Shown: positions 26,648 to 35,871, counted from the stretch's first letter. The stretch: DNA of 36,193 bases from Clostridia bacterium (GCA_017467895.1 JAFUKB010000028.1:1-36193); one strand, 5' to 3'. Notes: generated by a model not told the origin, from the sequence alone. Numbers and translations are program-made.

Positions 26648-26693
26648 GTGATTAGTGATTATTATTTTTGTTTTTGTAGTATTATACAAAAAA

Positions 26694-27125
26694 CTAACGG
26701 CTTGCTTGGTCGTCAGCACTTGCCGATGGGTTTGCCATTAAATATTTTGCAAGTTCGCTTCTAATAAAAATAACGTCTTCTTTTGATAAAAGTGGGTCGC
26801 ATTTTTTAAAGCCTGCTCTTTTTAAAACTCTTGCCAAGGGTTCGCTTAAGTACGCACATTTTTGATTGCCCATGCGTTTAAGTGTGTTTTTAAAAGACTT
26901 TACCACAACTGGATAGGTTTCAAGAGTTATAACATCATAAACTCTTGTTCTTGTGCCAAATTCAACGATGGCAAAATTGGTGTATTGGCCTTGTGGAACA
27001 GTGTCGTTTGCCAAGTCTGACGCGGAATCAATTCTAACAAAGTAAAGGTCTTCCAATAAAAAATCGACTTGCTTTTTAATTTCTTTATAATTAACTTGTT
27101 GTTTTTCTTCTTGATTAAATTGCAT
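26694..27125 (-). CDS. Conserved-looking hypothetical protein, 143 residues
   Basis: I do not recognise a family. The ATG at 27125 is chosen because GGAGGC lies seven bases upstream; a longer version from 27161 would start without a ribosome binding site. The protein is soluble and mixed alpha/beta, with no signal peptide or membrane helix. The N-terminal ~30 residues are Gln/Glu/Lys-rich, the middle holds strands (YTNFAIVEFGTRTRVYDVI), and the C-terminal third is basic and helical (FKNTLKRMG, LARVLKRAGFKK). It is divergent from the Clp-type ATPase gene, sharing a 122-base promoter region, so a functional link is possible. Confidence 0.7.
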   Translation of the reverse strand: MQFNQEEKQQVNYKEIKKQVDFLLEDLYFVRIDSASDLANDTVPQGQYTNFAIVEFGTRTRVYDVITLETYPVVVKSFKNTLKRMGNQKCAYLSEPLARVLKRAGFKKCDPLLSKEDVIFIRSELAKYLMANPSASADDQASR

Positions 27126-27151
27126 ATATTTGCCTCCAAATTTACATAAAA

Positions 27152-27180
27152 ATTGTAACAAACAACGGCATTCATGTCAA
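27152..27180 (-). promoter_or_regulatory. Promoter of the 143-residue hypothetical gene (minus strand)
   Basis: On the minus strand: consensus TTGACA (27180-27175), a 17-base spacer and TACAAT (27157-27152), giving a leader of about 20 bases with a strong ribosome binding site. Confidence 0.75.
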
Positions 27181-27212
27181 TGGTCAATTTTTACCAATAG
27201 AAAAATTGACTA

Positions 27213-27241
27213 TTGAAAACATAAAAAATGTGTGATAAGAT
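27213..27241 (+). promoter_or_regulatory. Promoter of the Clp-type ATPase gene, apparently leaderless
   Basis: TTGAAA (27213-27218), a 17-base spacer and TAAGAT (27236-27241). Six bases separate the -10 from the ATG at 27248, so transcription should start at or next to the A of ATG. No Shine-Dalgarno is present. Confidence 0.5.
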
Positions 27242-27247
27242 AAAAGC

Positions 27248-28939
27248 ATGAAAAAAGTTAATGAAATAACAGTTAAACAATTATATGATGTTGCCTATGA
27301 CGAGGCAAAACCGTTTGGGTCATGGAAGAATGGTGGTTATTTTGCAATTACCAATATGCTTGCATATCTTCTAAAAAAGCAACTGGAAGATTCTGACCAA
27401 ATAGGCATAATTGATATTTATGCGTATATGCTTTGTAAGAGGGGCTTGGGGCTTGATGATGTTTTATTTTGTTCCGAAAAGTTGGTTAAGCCTAAAAATG
27501 AGGAATCTTTTGATATAAGGCTTTATAAAACTGTTTGTCAAGATAGGCTATTTGATTCAACAAGAAAAGCGTTTGAAAAGTTGCCTGCATATGTTTTAAA
27601 GCAGTTAGGCTTAGAACAAGCGGAATATGATTCAGGCGAGCCTGTTAATTCTTTATCTTGTGAACTTCAAGAAAGGCTTATGCTTTGTACCTCGGTGTTT
27701 ATCTTTTTTAGAGTTTTTGAAGAAAGTAACAATATGCTAGGCATAACCGATTTAACTGCAAGGCAAGAAACAAAAGACTTTTTGGAGGGATTTTGGAATA
27801 TTAGAAAAACTCCAGAAAAAGATAAAGAGTTGATTGCAAAGTGGGTAAAAAAACTTGGCATAACTATTGATGATATTAAGTTGGCAAGAAACAGTTTAAT
27901 TTTAGAAACCAATCCCGATGCTGTGTTTATGTTAAAAGAATACTTAACGGCTGAGCAAGAAGCAACTTATTCTATAAAAACTGATGGAAAAGGTGTAGAT
28001 TTTTCGCCAATTCAATTAAAGTCATTAGATAAAAAGGTTGTTGGCCAAGAGCACGCAATGTTTAAAATAAAAAGCAGGCTTTTGTCTGCAAGTTTAGGGT
28101 TTAGGCAAGAGCATCAACCTATTGCAAGTTTCTTGCTTACAGGTCCTACAGGCGTTGGTAAAACTGAAACAGCAAAAGCCGTTGCGGATGCATGTTTTGA
28201 TGGCAAAATTTATGTGGTTGATATGTCAACTTTTAAAAACGAGATCGATGTTTCAAGGCTTACTGGTGGCTCGCCAAACTATGTTGGTTATAATGACAAA
28301 AATAACTTTTGTGATTTTGTTAGAGAAAATCCAAATTGTGTAATTTTGTTTGACGAAATTGAAAAGGCGCATCAAGGTTGTGTTGACTTAATTATGCGAA
28401 TTCTTGACGAGGGGCAGTTTATTAACGCAAAGGGTGAAACGATTTCATTTGAAAACACTGTAATATTCTGCACTACAAACTACACGCAAAACAAAAGCGC
28501 AAAAATTGGTTTTGGCGGGCAAGAGGAAACAACAGAGGAAACCGTTGCTGGCGGTGAGGGCTTCAAAAAAGAAGTTGTTGGTAGATTTAGTGAGGTTATT
28601 GAATATAGACCACTTGAAAGAGATGACAGCAAAAAGATTGCAAGAAAGTTTTTAGATGCAGTTATTGCGTCATTTGAAAAAAATAATCAAAGCGGAATAA
28701 AACTTACATACACAGATGATTTGGTTGAGGCAATAGTAGTTAAAGCAAACACAAAATTGCTGGGCGCTAGAGATTTGAAAAAGGCTATTCAATCAGAATT
28801 TATTAATGCAGTTGTTGCATATGTTCAAACTCACAAATGTGCAGGTGCAACTTTGGTTGTAAGTGCAAGCGGTGTCAGAAGGGCAACAAAAGCAAAAACC
28901 GAGCAAAAAACCACAGCCGATAGCCAAGGCACAAAATAG
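27248..28939 (+). CDS. Single-ring Clp/Hsp100-type AAA+ ATPase with an unfamiliar N-terminal domain
   Basis: A 563-residue protein. The C-terminal half (~265-545) matches the second AAA+ ring (D2) of ClpA/ClpC plus its small domain: VVGQEHAM, Walker A GPTGVGKT (299-306), pore loop PNYVGY, Walker B VILFDEIEKAH (D369, E370), sensor region CTTNY, an Arg in VGRFSEVIEY and the LLGARDLKKAI sensor-2. Residues IGF (420-422) occupy the position of the ClpP-docking loop of ClpA/ClpX, so a proteolytic partner is plausible; ClpB-type disaggregases lack it. The first AAA+ ring and the usual Clp N-domain repeats are missing. Residues 1-240 are mostly helical and not recognised, presumably choosing substrates. 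clpP is not in the window. Confidence 0.8.
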   Translation: MKKVNEITVKQLYDVAYDEAKPFGSWKNGGYFAITNMLAYLLKKQLEDSDQIGIIDIYAYMLCKRGLGLDDVLFCSEKLVKPKNEESFDIRLYKTVCQDRLFDSTRKAFEKLPAYVLKQLGLEQAEYDSGEPVNSLSCELQERLMLCTSVFIFFRVFEESNNMLGITDLTARQETKDFLEGFWNIRKTPEKDKELIAKWVKKLGITIDDIKLARNSLILETNPDAVFMLKEYLTAEQEATYSIKTDGKGVDFSPIQLKSLDKKVVGQEHAMFKIKSRLLSASLGFRQEHQPIASFLLTGPTGVGKTETAKAVADACFDGKIYVVDMSTFKNEIDVSRLTGGSPNYVGYNDKNNFCDFVRENPNCVILFDEIEKAHQGCVDLIMRILDEGQFINAKGETISFENTVIFCTTNYTQNKSAKIGFGGQEETTEETVAGGEGFKKEVVGRFSEVIEYRPLERDDSKKIARKFLDAVIASFEKNNQSGIKLTYTDDLVEAIVVKANTKLLGARDLKKAIQSEFINAVVAYVQTHKCAGATLVVSASGVRRATKAKTEQKTTADSQGTK

Positions 28940-28945
28940 ATAATT

Positions 28946-28975
28946 AAAATACTCACATTCGTTGTGAGTATTTTT
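28946..28975 (+). terminator. Terminator of the Clp-type ATPase gene
   Basis: An 11-bp stem (28946-28956 with 28964-28974), loop ATTCGTT, running into a short T-tract. Confidence 0.85.
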
Positions 28976-29112
28976 AATTTGTGAAAATTATTTTAATAAG
29001 ATTTACGGTTTTTCTATGTTTAATGAAAAACATTTATTTTAACAAATTATCATAAAATTGCCATAAAATTTGTCTTTTTTTGTAAATTGTGTTAAAAATT
29101 TTGTAATTTGTA

Positions 29113-29140
29113 TTGAAAATTATAAAATAAATTGTATACT
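29113..29140 (+). promoter_or_regulatory. Promoter of tilS
   Basis: TTGAAA (29113-29118), a 16-base spacer and TATACT (29135-29140), just before AAAGGG at 29153-29158. Confidence 0.65.
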
Positions 29141-29164
29141 ATAAAAAATTTAAAGGGTGCGACT

Positions 29165-30499
29165 ATGAACAATATATTAAATACAATTCAGGAAAACAAT
29201 TTGGTTAAAAGAGGAGATATTTTGGGTGTTGCATGCAGTGGAGGCAGTGATTCTATTGCTTTATTGCATAAACTAAACATGCTAAAAGACGAGTTGGGAA
29301 TTGATATTTTGGCCATTACTGTTGACCATTCATTGCGTGAAAATAGTGCACAAGACGCCACATTTGTTGAAGAGTTTTGTGCAAATCTTGGCATAAGGTG
29401 TTGCAAGTTTAAAGTTGATGTAATGCGAATTGCAAGGCAAAAAGCAATTTCGGTTGAAACGGCTGCTCGTGAGGCTAGGTATGGGGTTTTTGATGCTCTT
29501 ATTAAAAAAGGCGTGGTTACAAAAATTGCGCTGGCACATCATTTGCAGGATCAGGCAGAGACTATTCTTATGCATCTTTTTAGAGGTGCTGGGTTAAGCG
29601 GATTAAAAGGAATGGATTATCAGCATAAAGAGTGTTATATTCGTCCACTGTTAAATACAAGCAAGGCAGAAGTAAAGCAATATATTGAACAAAATAATCT
29701 TAATTTTGTTGAAGATGAAACCAATTCTGATAGCACATACACACGCAATTTTTTGCGTAATGAAATATTTCCACTTCTTTTAAAAAAATGGCCAAATGTT
29801 GTTGGATCGTTAATTAATTTTAGCAAATCTGCCACAGAAGATGATGATTATATTAACAATAATCTAAACGACCATGCTCTTTTAATTGAGGGCAAAGAGG
29901 CAAAAATTCCGCTTGCATATTTTAATTATGATAGAGCGGTTATTAGCAGAATCATATTCAAGGCTCTTCACGGAATAGGCATAAATGTTGATATTGAACG
30001 CAAACATATCGACTCAATTATTGCTTTGGCTGAATGTGAAAATGGCAAAAAAATAAATCTACCGCTTGGCGTTTGCGCACATAAAGAGTATGAATATTTG
30101 ACTTTAACATGCAAAAAAACTAAAAAAATCAACTTTTGTACCGAGTTTAAATGTGGCGAGGTTGAAGTGCCTCACTTTGGTAAAATTGTAATAAAAAGAG
30201 TAAAGGACTTTGATTTTAAGCCAAATGTAATATATTTAGACTATAAAAAACTTCCACGAGACGCTGTTTGGCGTTTTAGAAAAGAGGGAGATGTTATTGA
30301 AAAATTTGGTGGCGGAACAAAAAAACTAAAAAGTTTTTTAATTGATAAAAAAATTCCTAGGCGCGAGCGTGATTTTTTACCAGTTCTTGCATCAGGCAAC
30401 GAGGTTTTTGCCATTGCTGGTGTTGAAATCTCTGATAAGGTAAAAATTGACTCCGAGGTTAAATCGGCTATTAAAATAGAAGTTGTTAAAAAGGTTTAA
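29165..30499 (+). CDS. tilS: tRNA(Ile)-lysidine synthase
   Basis: A 444-residue enzyme that converts C34 of tRNA-Ile(CAU) to lysidine using ATP and lysine, switching its reading from AUG to AUA; it is essential. The start at 29165 has AAAGGG upstream; the in-frame codon at 29132 lies inside the promoter. The PP-loop is SGGSDS (25-30), followed by the family signature AHHLQDQAETILMHLFRGAG. The C-terminal TilS domain has GDVIEKFGGGTKKLKSFL. Its common neighbours hpt and ftsH are absent here. Confidence 0.96.
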   Translation: MNNILNTIQENNLVKRGDILGVACSGGSDSIALLHKLNMLKDELGIDILAITVDHSLRENSAQDATFVEEFCANLGIRCCKFKVDVMRIARQKAISVETAAREARYGVFDALIKKGVVTKIALAHHLQDQAETILMHLFRGAGLSGLKGMDYQHKECYIRPLLNTSKAEVKQYIEQNNLNFVEDETNSDSTYTRNFLRNEIFPLLLKKWPNVVGSLINFSKSATEDDDYINNNLNDHALLIEGKEAKIPLAYFNYDRAVISRIIFKALHGIGINVDIERKHIDSIIALAECENGKKINLPLGVCAHKEYEYLTLTCKKTKKINFCTEFKCGEVEVPHFGKIVIKRVKDFDFKPNVIYLDYKKLPRDAVWRFRKEGDVIEKFGGGTKKLKSFLIDKKIPRRERDFLPVLASGNEVFAIAGVEISDKVKIDSEVKSAIKIEVVKKV

Positions 30500-30512
30500 C
30501 CGTTTAGCATGC

Positions 30513-30543
30513 GTGGCAATATGAACAAATAATCATATTGCAC
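30513..30543. repeat. Inverted repeat after tilS
   Basis: GTG-g-CAATATGA pairs with TCATATTG-CAC, eleven pairs with one bulged G and a loop of eight. It lacks a proper U-tract, so it is a weak terminator or a protein-binding dyad. Confidence 0.5.
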
Positions 30544-30600
30544 TCTTTGTTGGTTTAATTTTAAAGGTAATATAAAAATTCCAATTAAGAATATAGATTA

Positions 30601-30628
30601 AAAAAACAGCCAAATGGCTGTTTTTTTT
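30601..30628 (+). terminator. Terminator upstream of pcrA
   Basis: AAAAAACAGCC pairs with GGCTGTTTTTT around AAAT, followed by more T. Confidence 0.88.
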
Positions 30629-30638
30629 GTTAGATTTA

Positions 30639-30647
30639 TGATACAAT
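30639..30647 (+). promoter_or_regulatory. Extended -10 promoter of pcrA, apparently leaderless
   Basis: TGA-TACAAT is an extended -10. Six bases later is the ATG at 30654, so the transcript should begin at the start codon. There is no Shine-Dalgarno. Confidence 0.55.
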
Positions 30648-30653
30648 TACAGC

Positions 30654-32945
30654 ATGAATATTTTAGACAAACTTAACGAAGAACAACAGCATGCGCTTCT
30701 TTGCACGCAAGGTGCCGTTTTAGTAACCGCAGGTGCCGGCACTGGCAAAACAAGATTGTTAACACATCGCATTGCATATTTAATTGAAGAATTAAAAGTT
30801 AATCCTTATAACATTTTGGCAATAACATTTACCAACAAGGCTGCCAATGAAATGAAAACTCGCGTTGAGGCTTTAGTTGACGGAGGAAATAGGGTTTGGA
30901 TATCAACTTTTCACAGTATGTGTGTACGCATTTTGCGTGCTGATATTGACAAACTGGGCTCTGCTTATGACAGAAATTTTACTATTTATTCGGACAGTGA
31001 TTCTGAAAAAGTTGTAAAAACAATTCTAAAAGAATATAGCCTTGGCGATGACCATAAAAAATTTATGTTTCACATTTCAAATTGCAAAAATAAAAACATG
31101 GAAATTTTGCAATATAAAAAACAAAATGAATACATGCGTGAAATAGACGATGTTGTTAGAGTGTATAATGAGTATGAACGAAGACTGCAAGAAAGCAACG
31201 CTTTAGACTTTGACGATTTGCTGACAAAGACCTTTAAACTATTTGTTAATAACCCAGAGGTTTTGGAGTTTTATTCTAGAAGATTTGAGTATATTTTGGT
31301 AGATGAGTTCCAAGATACAAACAAAATTCAATATGACCTTACAAGAATGTTAGCGTCGTGCCATCAAAATATTTTTGTTGTGGGTGATGAAGACCAATCA
31401 ATTTATTCTTGGCGTGGGGCAGATTTTACTAATATTTTTAACATTACAAAAGATTATGCAAACGCCAAAATTTTTAAGTTGCAACAAAATTATAGATGCA
31501 CAAAGGAAATATTAAATACTGCAAACACTCTAATTGCGTTAAATAGTGAGCGTTTTAACAAAAAATTGTGGACAAACAAAGAAAATTCAGAAAAAGTTTC
31601 TTATAATGTTTACTATGATGAGCAGGAGGAAGCGGAGAATGTTTCTGCTTATATTCACTCGTTGGTTAAAAGGGGCGGATATAATTATAGTGATATAGCA
31701 ATTTTGGTTAGGCTTAATGCGTTAACTATGCCATTTGAAGAAAAATTGCTTTCTTATAATATTCCTTACAAAATTTATGGAGGATTTAAGTTTTTTGAGC
31801 GTGCCGAAATTAAAAATTTGCTTTCTTATTTGCGTATTTTTGTAAATCCTAAAGACGAAACGGCGTTAACAAGAATTATTAACTTTCCAAAGCGAGGGGT
31901 GGGCGATGGTGCACTGGCAACTTTAAAAGAAATCGCTTGGCAGGAAGGCAAGAGCGTTTTAGAAGTTGTATTAAATTTGGAAGACTATCCTCAGGGTAAA
32001 AAGTTGATTGGCAAACTTGCATGCTTTGCTGAAACATATAAGCAATTAGCCAAAGATTTTGAAAGTTTAAGTTTGGACGATTTTGTTGTTGAAGTAATAA
32101 ATCGATTTAAAATTAGAGAGGCGTTTGCTAGCGACAGTGACGAAGATGTTGACAAACTTATGAACCTTGACCAATTTGTTGCTTCGGTTAAACTTTTTGT
32201 TGAAAACAATCCGGGGCAAACACTAATAGAATATTTGGAAAGCGTTACTCTTCAAAGTGACATTGACAGCATGGACGAAAGTAATAATGTTACTGTTGCC
32301 ACCGTTCATGCGGTCAAAGGATTAGAGTTTAAAGTTGTTTTTGTTGTTGGTATGGAAGATGGTGTTTTTCCGCTATCTCGTTGCAAAGATAATCAAAAAG
32401 ATTTAGAGGAAGAGCGCAGGCTTGCATATGTTGCTTTTACCAGAGCGGGCGAAAAGTTGTATGTTTCTTCATGCAAAACTAGGTTTTTGTATGGTAGACG
32501 CAATTATGAAATGGAGAGCAAATTTATTTCAGAAAGTGGGCTTGGCAAGCCAAAACCAAAAAGAGTTTTTGAATTTGACGATTACTCTCAAGATTATTCA
32601 TATGGCAATAAATATAAAAATAACGCAAGTTTTGGTGCAAAAACTGCAAATAATATAGAAAAAACAACTAATTATTCAAGTTTTGGTAGTTATAATACCA
32701 AACAAGATAATTTCTCTTCATTCATGCCAAAGCCCAAAACGCAAGTCTATGTTGATACAAATTCTAAGGCGTCGGGCGAAACTGCAAAATATAAAGTAGG
32801 GCAAGTTGTGGGGCATACAAAATTTGGTGTTGGAACTATTGTTGCAATAAGCGACGGTGGCAAAATGGCAGACATAAACTTTGGTGCGATTGGAACAAAG
32901 ACTCTTATGTTAGATATTGCACCATTAAAAATAATAAAAGATTAA
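30654..32945 (+). CDS. pcrA: UvrD/PcrA-type superfamily 1 DNA helicase
   Basis: A 763-residue 3'-5' DNA helicase acting in repair and in clearing proteins from DNA. All SF1A motifs are present: Walker A AGAGTGKT (26-33), TFTNKAANEM, STFHSMCVRILR, VDEFQDTN, VVGDEDQSIYSWRGAD, LQQNYRCT, TVHAVKGLEFKVVF and RLAYVAFTRA. The C-terminal end (YKVGQVVGHTKFGVGTIV onward) is the Tudor-like domain by which PcrA contacts RNA polymerase. A low-complexity linker of Ser/Asn/Tyr/Lys precedes it. UvrD is a close alternative name; Gram-positive context favours PcrA. Confidence 0.95.
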   Translation: MNILDKLNEEQQHALLCTQGAVLVTAGAGTGKTRLLTHRIAYLIEELKVNPYNILAITFTNKAANEMKTRVEALVDGGNRVWISTFHSMCVRILRADIDKLGSAYDRNFTIYSDSDSEKVVKTILKEYSLGDDHKKFMFHISNCKNKNMEILQYKKQNEYMREIDDVVRVYNEYERRLQESNALDFDDLLTKTFKLFVNNPEVLEFYSRRFEYILVDEFQDTNKIQYDLTRMLASCHQNIFVVGDEDQSIYSWRGADFTNIFNITKDYANAKIFKLQQNYRCTKEILNTANTLIALNSERFNKKLWTNKENSEKVSYNVYYDEQEEAENVSAYIHSLVKRGGYNYSDIAILVRLNALTMPFEEKLLSYNIPYKIYGGFKFFERAEIKNLLSYLRIFVNPKDETALTRIINFPKRGVGDGALATLKEIAWQEGKSVLEVVLNLEDYPQGKKLIGKLACFAETYKQLAKDFESLSLDDFVVEVINRFKIREAFASDSDEDVDKLMNLDQFVASVKLFVENNPGQTLIEYLESVTLQSDIDSMDESNNVTVATVHAVKGLEFKVVFVVGMEDGVFPLSRCKDNQKDLEEERRLAYVAFTRAGEKLYVSSCKTRFLYGRRNYEMESKFISESGLGKPKPKRVFEFDDYSQDYSYGNKYKNNASFGAKTANNIEKTTNYSSFGSYNTKQDNFSSFMPKPKTQVYVDTNSKASGETAKYKVGQVVGHTKFGVGTIVAISDGGKMADINFGAIGTKTLMLDIAPLKIIKD

Positions 32946-32950
32946 AACTT

Positions 32951-32989
32951 AAAACAAGCACTTAAAAAATTAATGTGCTTGTTTTTTTT
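32951..32989 (+). terminator. Terminator of pcrA
   Basis: AAAACAAGCAC (32951-32961) pairs with GTGCTTGTTTT (32975-32985), loop of 13, then a T-tract. Confidence 0.88.
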
Positions 32990-33046
32990 AAGAATGCAAG
33001 AATAACACAAGTGTAATGAGTGTTTTCTTATCACTTGTTTTGAATA

Positions 33047-33075
33047 TTTACAAACGAATGTTTATGTGTTAAAAT
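33047..33075 (+). promoter_or_regulatory. Promoter of the 924-residue DUF6273/LRR gene
   Basis: TTTACA (33047-33052), a 17-base spacer and TAAAAT (33070-33075). Just upstream, ACAAGTG (33007-33013) and CACTTGT (33032-33038) form a seven-base inverted repeat that could bind a regulator. Confidence 0.6.
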
Positions 33076-33096
33076 GTTTTCAGTAAAGGGTGGTTT

Positions 33097-35871
33097 ATGG
33101 CACTTGATTTAACCGAATTGGTTATTTGCTCTAGAGTTGAAAATAGTTTTCCAAAATCTCATAGATTTCGCAGGGCTCTTCGCACGCAAGACAGGGTTTA
33201 TCTTGCCTCTTTTGATGACATAAGAAAACTTCAACCTGAACAACGGCAAAAAGAAACAACCGATTTCGCCATTATTAATTATATTGATAATTTTTATTTT
33301 GGTAGTATAAATGCAGGGGCTTATTATTTGCGCACGCCAGAAGACGGAACTTTTAGCAACTATATTGGCTCTGTTCGAACAAATGGAACATATTTTGAAC
33401 CTAGAGTAACGGTAGACACTATGGGGGTTAGTCCTAGGCTTAAGTTAGATTTATCAAAATTTTTAAGTTTGCGGGCAAATTTGCCAAATGGCGGGGCGCA
33501 AATAGAGAAAAATTCTCGCGGGGGGGGGACATCTTATGTGCTTCAACTTGGAGAATATCCAAAAAATAAAGCAAGCGATTCCACTTGTGTTGAGTTAGAG
33601 CGTTTGTTTAATGGTGGAAGTTTGCTCGAAGGGTTAGAGGCTACTGGGCGTTGGTTTACAACAAACGGCAAGGGAAGTGGCATTGAACCAGGCGATTTTG
33701 TTTCTCATCAAAACCCTGAGTTTGTTTATGGTGGCGAAAAATATATTAGAGTTAGAACTAAAATGACCCGAAGGATATCCGCTTCTGCACATGGTTCTAG
33801 CATAATGGACGGCGAAATAACATGGATTAAGGTTGAGCCTATATCTTTTGTTATAAAAAATTGGAAAGACTTGCCAAAAGAAATTAATCCAAAAGGCAAA
33901 GGCAGGGCAAAATTTTTAGAGTTAGAGGCAGAAGATATAATTTTGGCAGGAATCCCTTTTGCGTCTTCTGAACGAGCAAGGCATGGCGATCTTTGGCAAA
34001 ACTCACTTATTAGAACTTTTTTAAACAGTGAGCAATTTAGTCAAATGAACAAAAATGCAGAATATTCTGAATTTATTGCATGCGATTGGGATTTTAGAGA
34101 CAGTGGATTTTTATATCAGGCGTTTAATTTAGCACGCGAGCCTATTGAAGAATATACAATTCCTAAGCATGAAGAAGTAATTTGCGACTATGCTTTTGAG
34201 GGTTGCGTTGCATTAAAAACCTTAATTATACCATCGCATGTGCAGGGCATTGGTGAGGGGGCATTTAATGGCTGTTGCTTTAAGTTTGCATATTATGATA
34301 AAACTTCTGGCAACTTTATTTTATCGCATGATATGCCTCGAGATTTGAGCCAATGCGTTAATTTGGTTAGTTTAGATAAAATTAAAAAATCAATACTTGA
34401 TTTTAATTATAATTTATTATTAAATGTAGAAAATCTTGAAAAATTGCAAAAAATTAGTGATTTTTTGGTTAAAAATAAAACTATAGTTAATTCACAAACG
34501 GCAAATATGTTAATGGATAGTTTAAACATTGACCAATTTGTGGAGGAAAGCAACCTGCGCTTTTTTGCCAACGAACTAGGTTTTGCCATTGCCGAAGCAA
34601 AAAATTGTCATCCGGCATTGGAGTCTGATCTATATAAGTTTGCTGGTCTTATGGGTTGTTTTTCGACTAAAAAAGTTAAGGACAAACATGGAAAAGAAAC
34701 GCAAGTTATTTTAGCACAAAAAGCATGTTCACTGCTTGCGCAAATGTTAAAACAAAAAGTTATTACCTTGGGTGATATGGGGCCGTTATTAAAAGATGTT
34801 CCGCTTGCATATAAGCCCAGCCAAGACTTTTTAAAATTTATTGGCCTTTTAGGTGACAACAAAAAATTTGTAAATCTTGATATGCTTTTAACTCTTGAAA
34901 AGGGTTATCCCGGAATTTTTATAAAAACCATGACCGATTTTGAGAGAGTTAAGGGTTTTAGAGTTACAATAGGTGCGTATGGAACGCCAGTTACTGTGCC
35001 GTGGGCAGATGCAATTATCAAAGCATACCAAGCCAATTATTATATTGGTGTTACACCAGAAAATCAGGATATTGCCAATTTGTTTGCAGGCAAAGGTTTG
35101 GAGCAATCTATTTTTGAAACGGCAATCAGGCTTAGGGCAGAAGCAAAGCAAGGGCGTGTCCCTTCTCATATTTTGGGAAAGCCTTTAAGAGAATGTTCTA
35201 TATTAGAAAGCATTGAACAAATTAGAGCGCACACGCAATCACAATTATTAGAAGCGCAAGCGCTTATTGATGACCTTTATGCCAAAAAATTTACTTTTGA
35301 AATGTTAGATAAATATGACCCTAAAAATGCTATTTTGGGGCTATACTGCTCTTGTTGTGGAAGTATTTCTAGCATATATTATGGTGCTCAAATAGCAGAG
35401 TCAAGCATTGTTGCAAAAGATGTTCAAAATCTTGTTGTAAGAAATACGCAGGGAGAGATTATTGCAAAGGGAACTATTTATGTTAATAAAAAACTTGGTT
35501 ATGCTGTGATTAACGACTTTGAACTAAACGACGACTATAAAGACCACGAGGAGGGCATTGGCTTTTATAGTGTTCCAGAAGATAGCGAAGAAGAGCAAAC
35601 TAGAGATATGATTTTTGATGCGTTTATGCGAGGCATTCATGCTTTTGTTGAAGAATATGATTTGCAACACCCTGAATGTCCAATAAAATTTGTAAATGTT
35701 GGATTGGGGCATAACAGGCTACAGTTACAATGCTCAAGGTTTGCAGAGGCTACTGAAAACTTGCTTGTTCCTTCTGAATATAATTTTTGTGATGCCGAAG
35801 CAACCCAGCGCGTATTATATGATAGAAAAAAGCATATGAGGCAAAACGCCAAAACTGGAGGTAGGGAATAA
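33097..35871 (+). CDS. 924-residue protein: DUF6273-like region, BspA-type leucine-rich repeat, unrecognised C-terminal region
   Basis: There is no signal peptide, so it is likely intracellular. Residues ~75-118 (YYLRT...VRTNG...GVSPRLKLD) look like the end of a DUF6273-type lectin-like fold. Residues ~147-345 look like the start of one (LQLGEYP, ITWIKVEP, LWQNSLIRTFLNSEQF), as if permuted or duplicated. One BspA-like LRR lies at 350-392 (AFEGCVALKTLIIP). A long helical region follows. The end (~745-900) has CSCC (751-754), alternating strands (VVRNTQGEIIAKGTIYVN) and FVNVGLGHN, which loosely recalls acetyltransferase folds. Gly142-144 are encoded by nine consecutive G, so gain or loss of one G would truncate the protein. 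The stop overlaps the next start (TAATG) and GGAGG lies within the last codons. The function is unknown. Confidence 0.75.
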   Translation: MALDLTELVICSRVENSFPKSHRFRRALRTQDRVYLASFDDIRKLQPEQRQKETTDFAIINYIDNFYFGSINAGAYYLRTPEDGTFSNYIGSVRTNGTYFEPRVTVDTMGVSPRLKLDLSKFLSLRANLPNGGAQIEKNSRGGGTSYVLQLGEYPKNKASDSTCVELERLFNGGSLLEGLEATGRWFTTNGKGSGIEPGDFVSHQNPEFVYGGEKYIRVRTKMTRRISASAHGSSIMDGEITWIKVEPISFVIKNWKDLPKEINPKGKGRAKFLELEAEDIILAGIPFASSERARHGDLWQNSLIRTFLNSEQFSQMNKNAEYSEFIACDWDFRDSGFLYQAFNLAREPIEEYTIPKHEEVICDYAFEGCVALKTLIIPSHVQGIGEGAFNGCCFKFAYYDKTSGNFILSHDMPRDLSQCVNLVSLDKIKKSILDFNYNLLLNVENLEKLQKISDFLVKNKTIVNSQTANMLMDSLNIDQFVEESNLRFFANELGFAIAEAKNCHPALESDLYKFAGLMGCFSTKKVKDKHGKETQVILAQKACSLLAQMLKQKVITLGDMGPLLKDVPLAYKPSQDFLKFIGLLGDNKKFVNLDMLLTLEKGYPGIFIKTMTDFERVKGFRVTIGAYGTPVTVPWADAIIKAYQANYYIGVTPENQDIANLFAGKGLEQSIFETAIRLRAEAKQGRVPSHILGKPLRECSILESIEQIRAHTQSQLLEAQALIDDLYAKKFTFEMLDKYDPKNAILGLYCSCCGSISSIYYGAQIAESSIVAKDVQNLVVRNTQGEIIAKGTIYVNKKLGYAVINDFELNDDYKDHEEGIGFYSVPEDSEEEQTRDMIFDAFMRGIHAFVEEYDLQHPECPIKFVNVGLGHNRLQLQCSRFAEATENLLVPSEYNFCDAEATQRVLYDRKKHMRQNAKTGGRE
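33520..33528 (+). repeat. G9 homopolymer inside the 924-residue gene
   Basis: Nine G in a row encode Gly142-144. With ten G the frame stops after about 13 more codons (TAA), and with eight G it stops after about 24 codons (TAG). Such a run is out of place in AT-rich DNA where GGG is rare, and is the classical substrate of slipped-strand mispairing. Confidence 0.8.
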
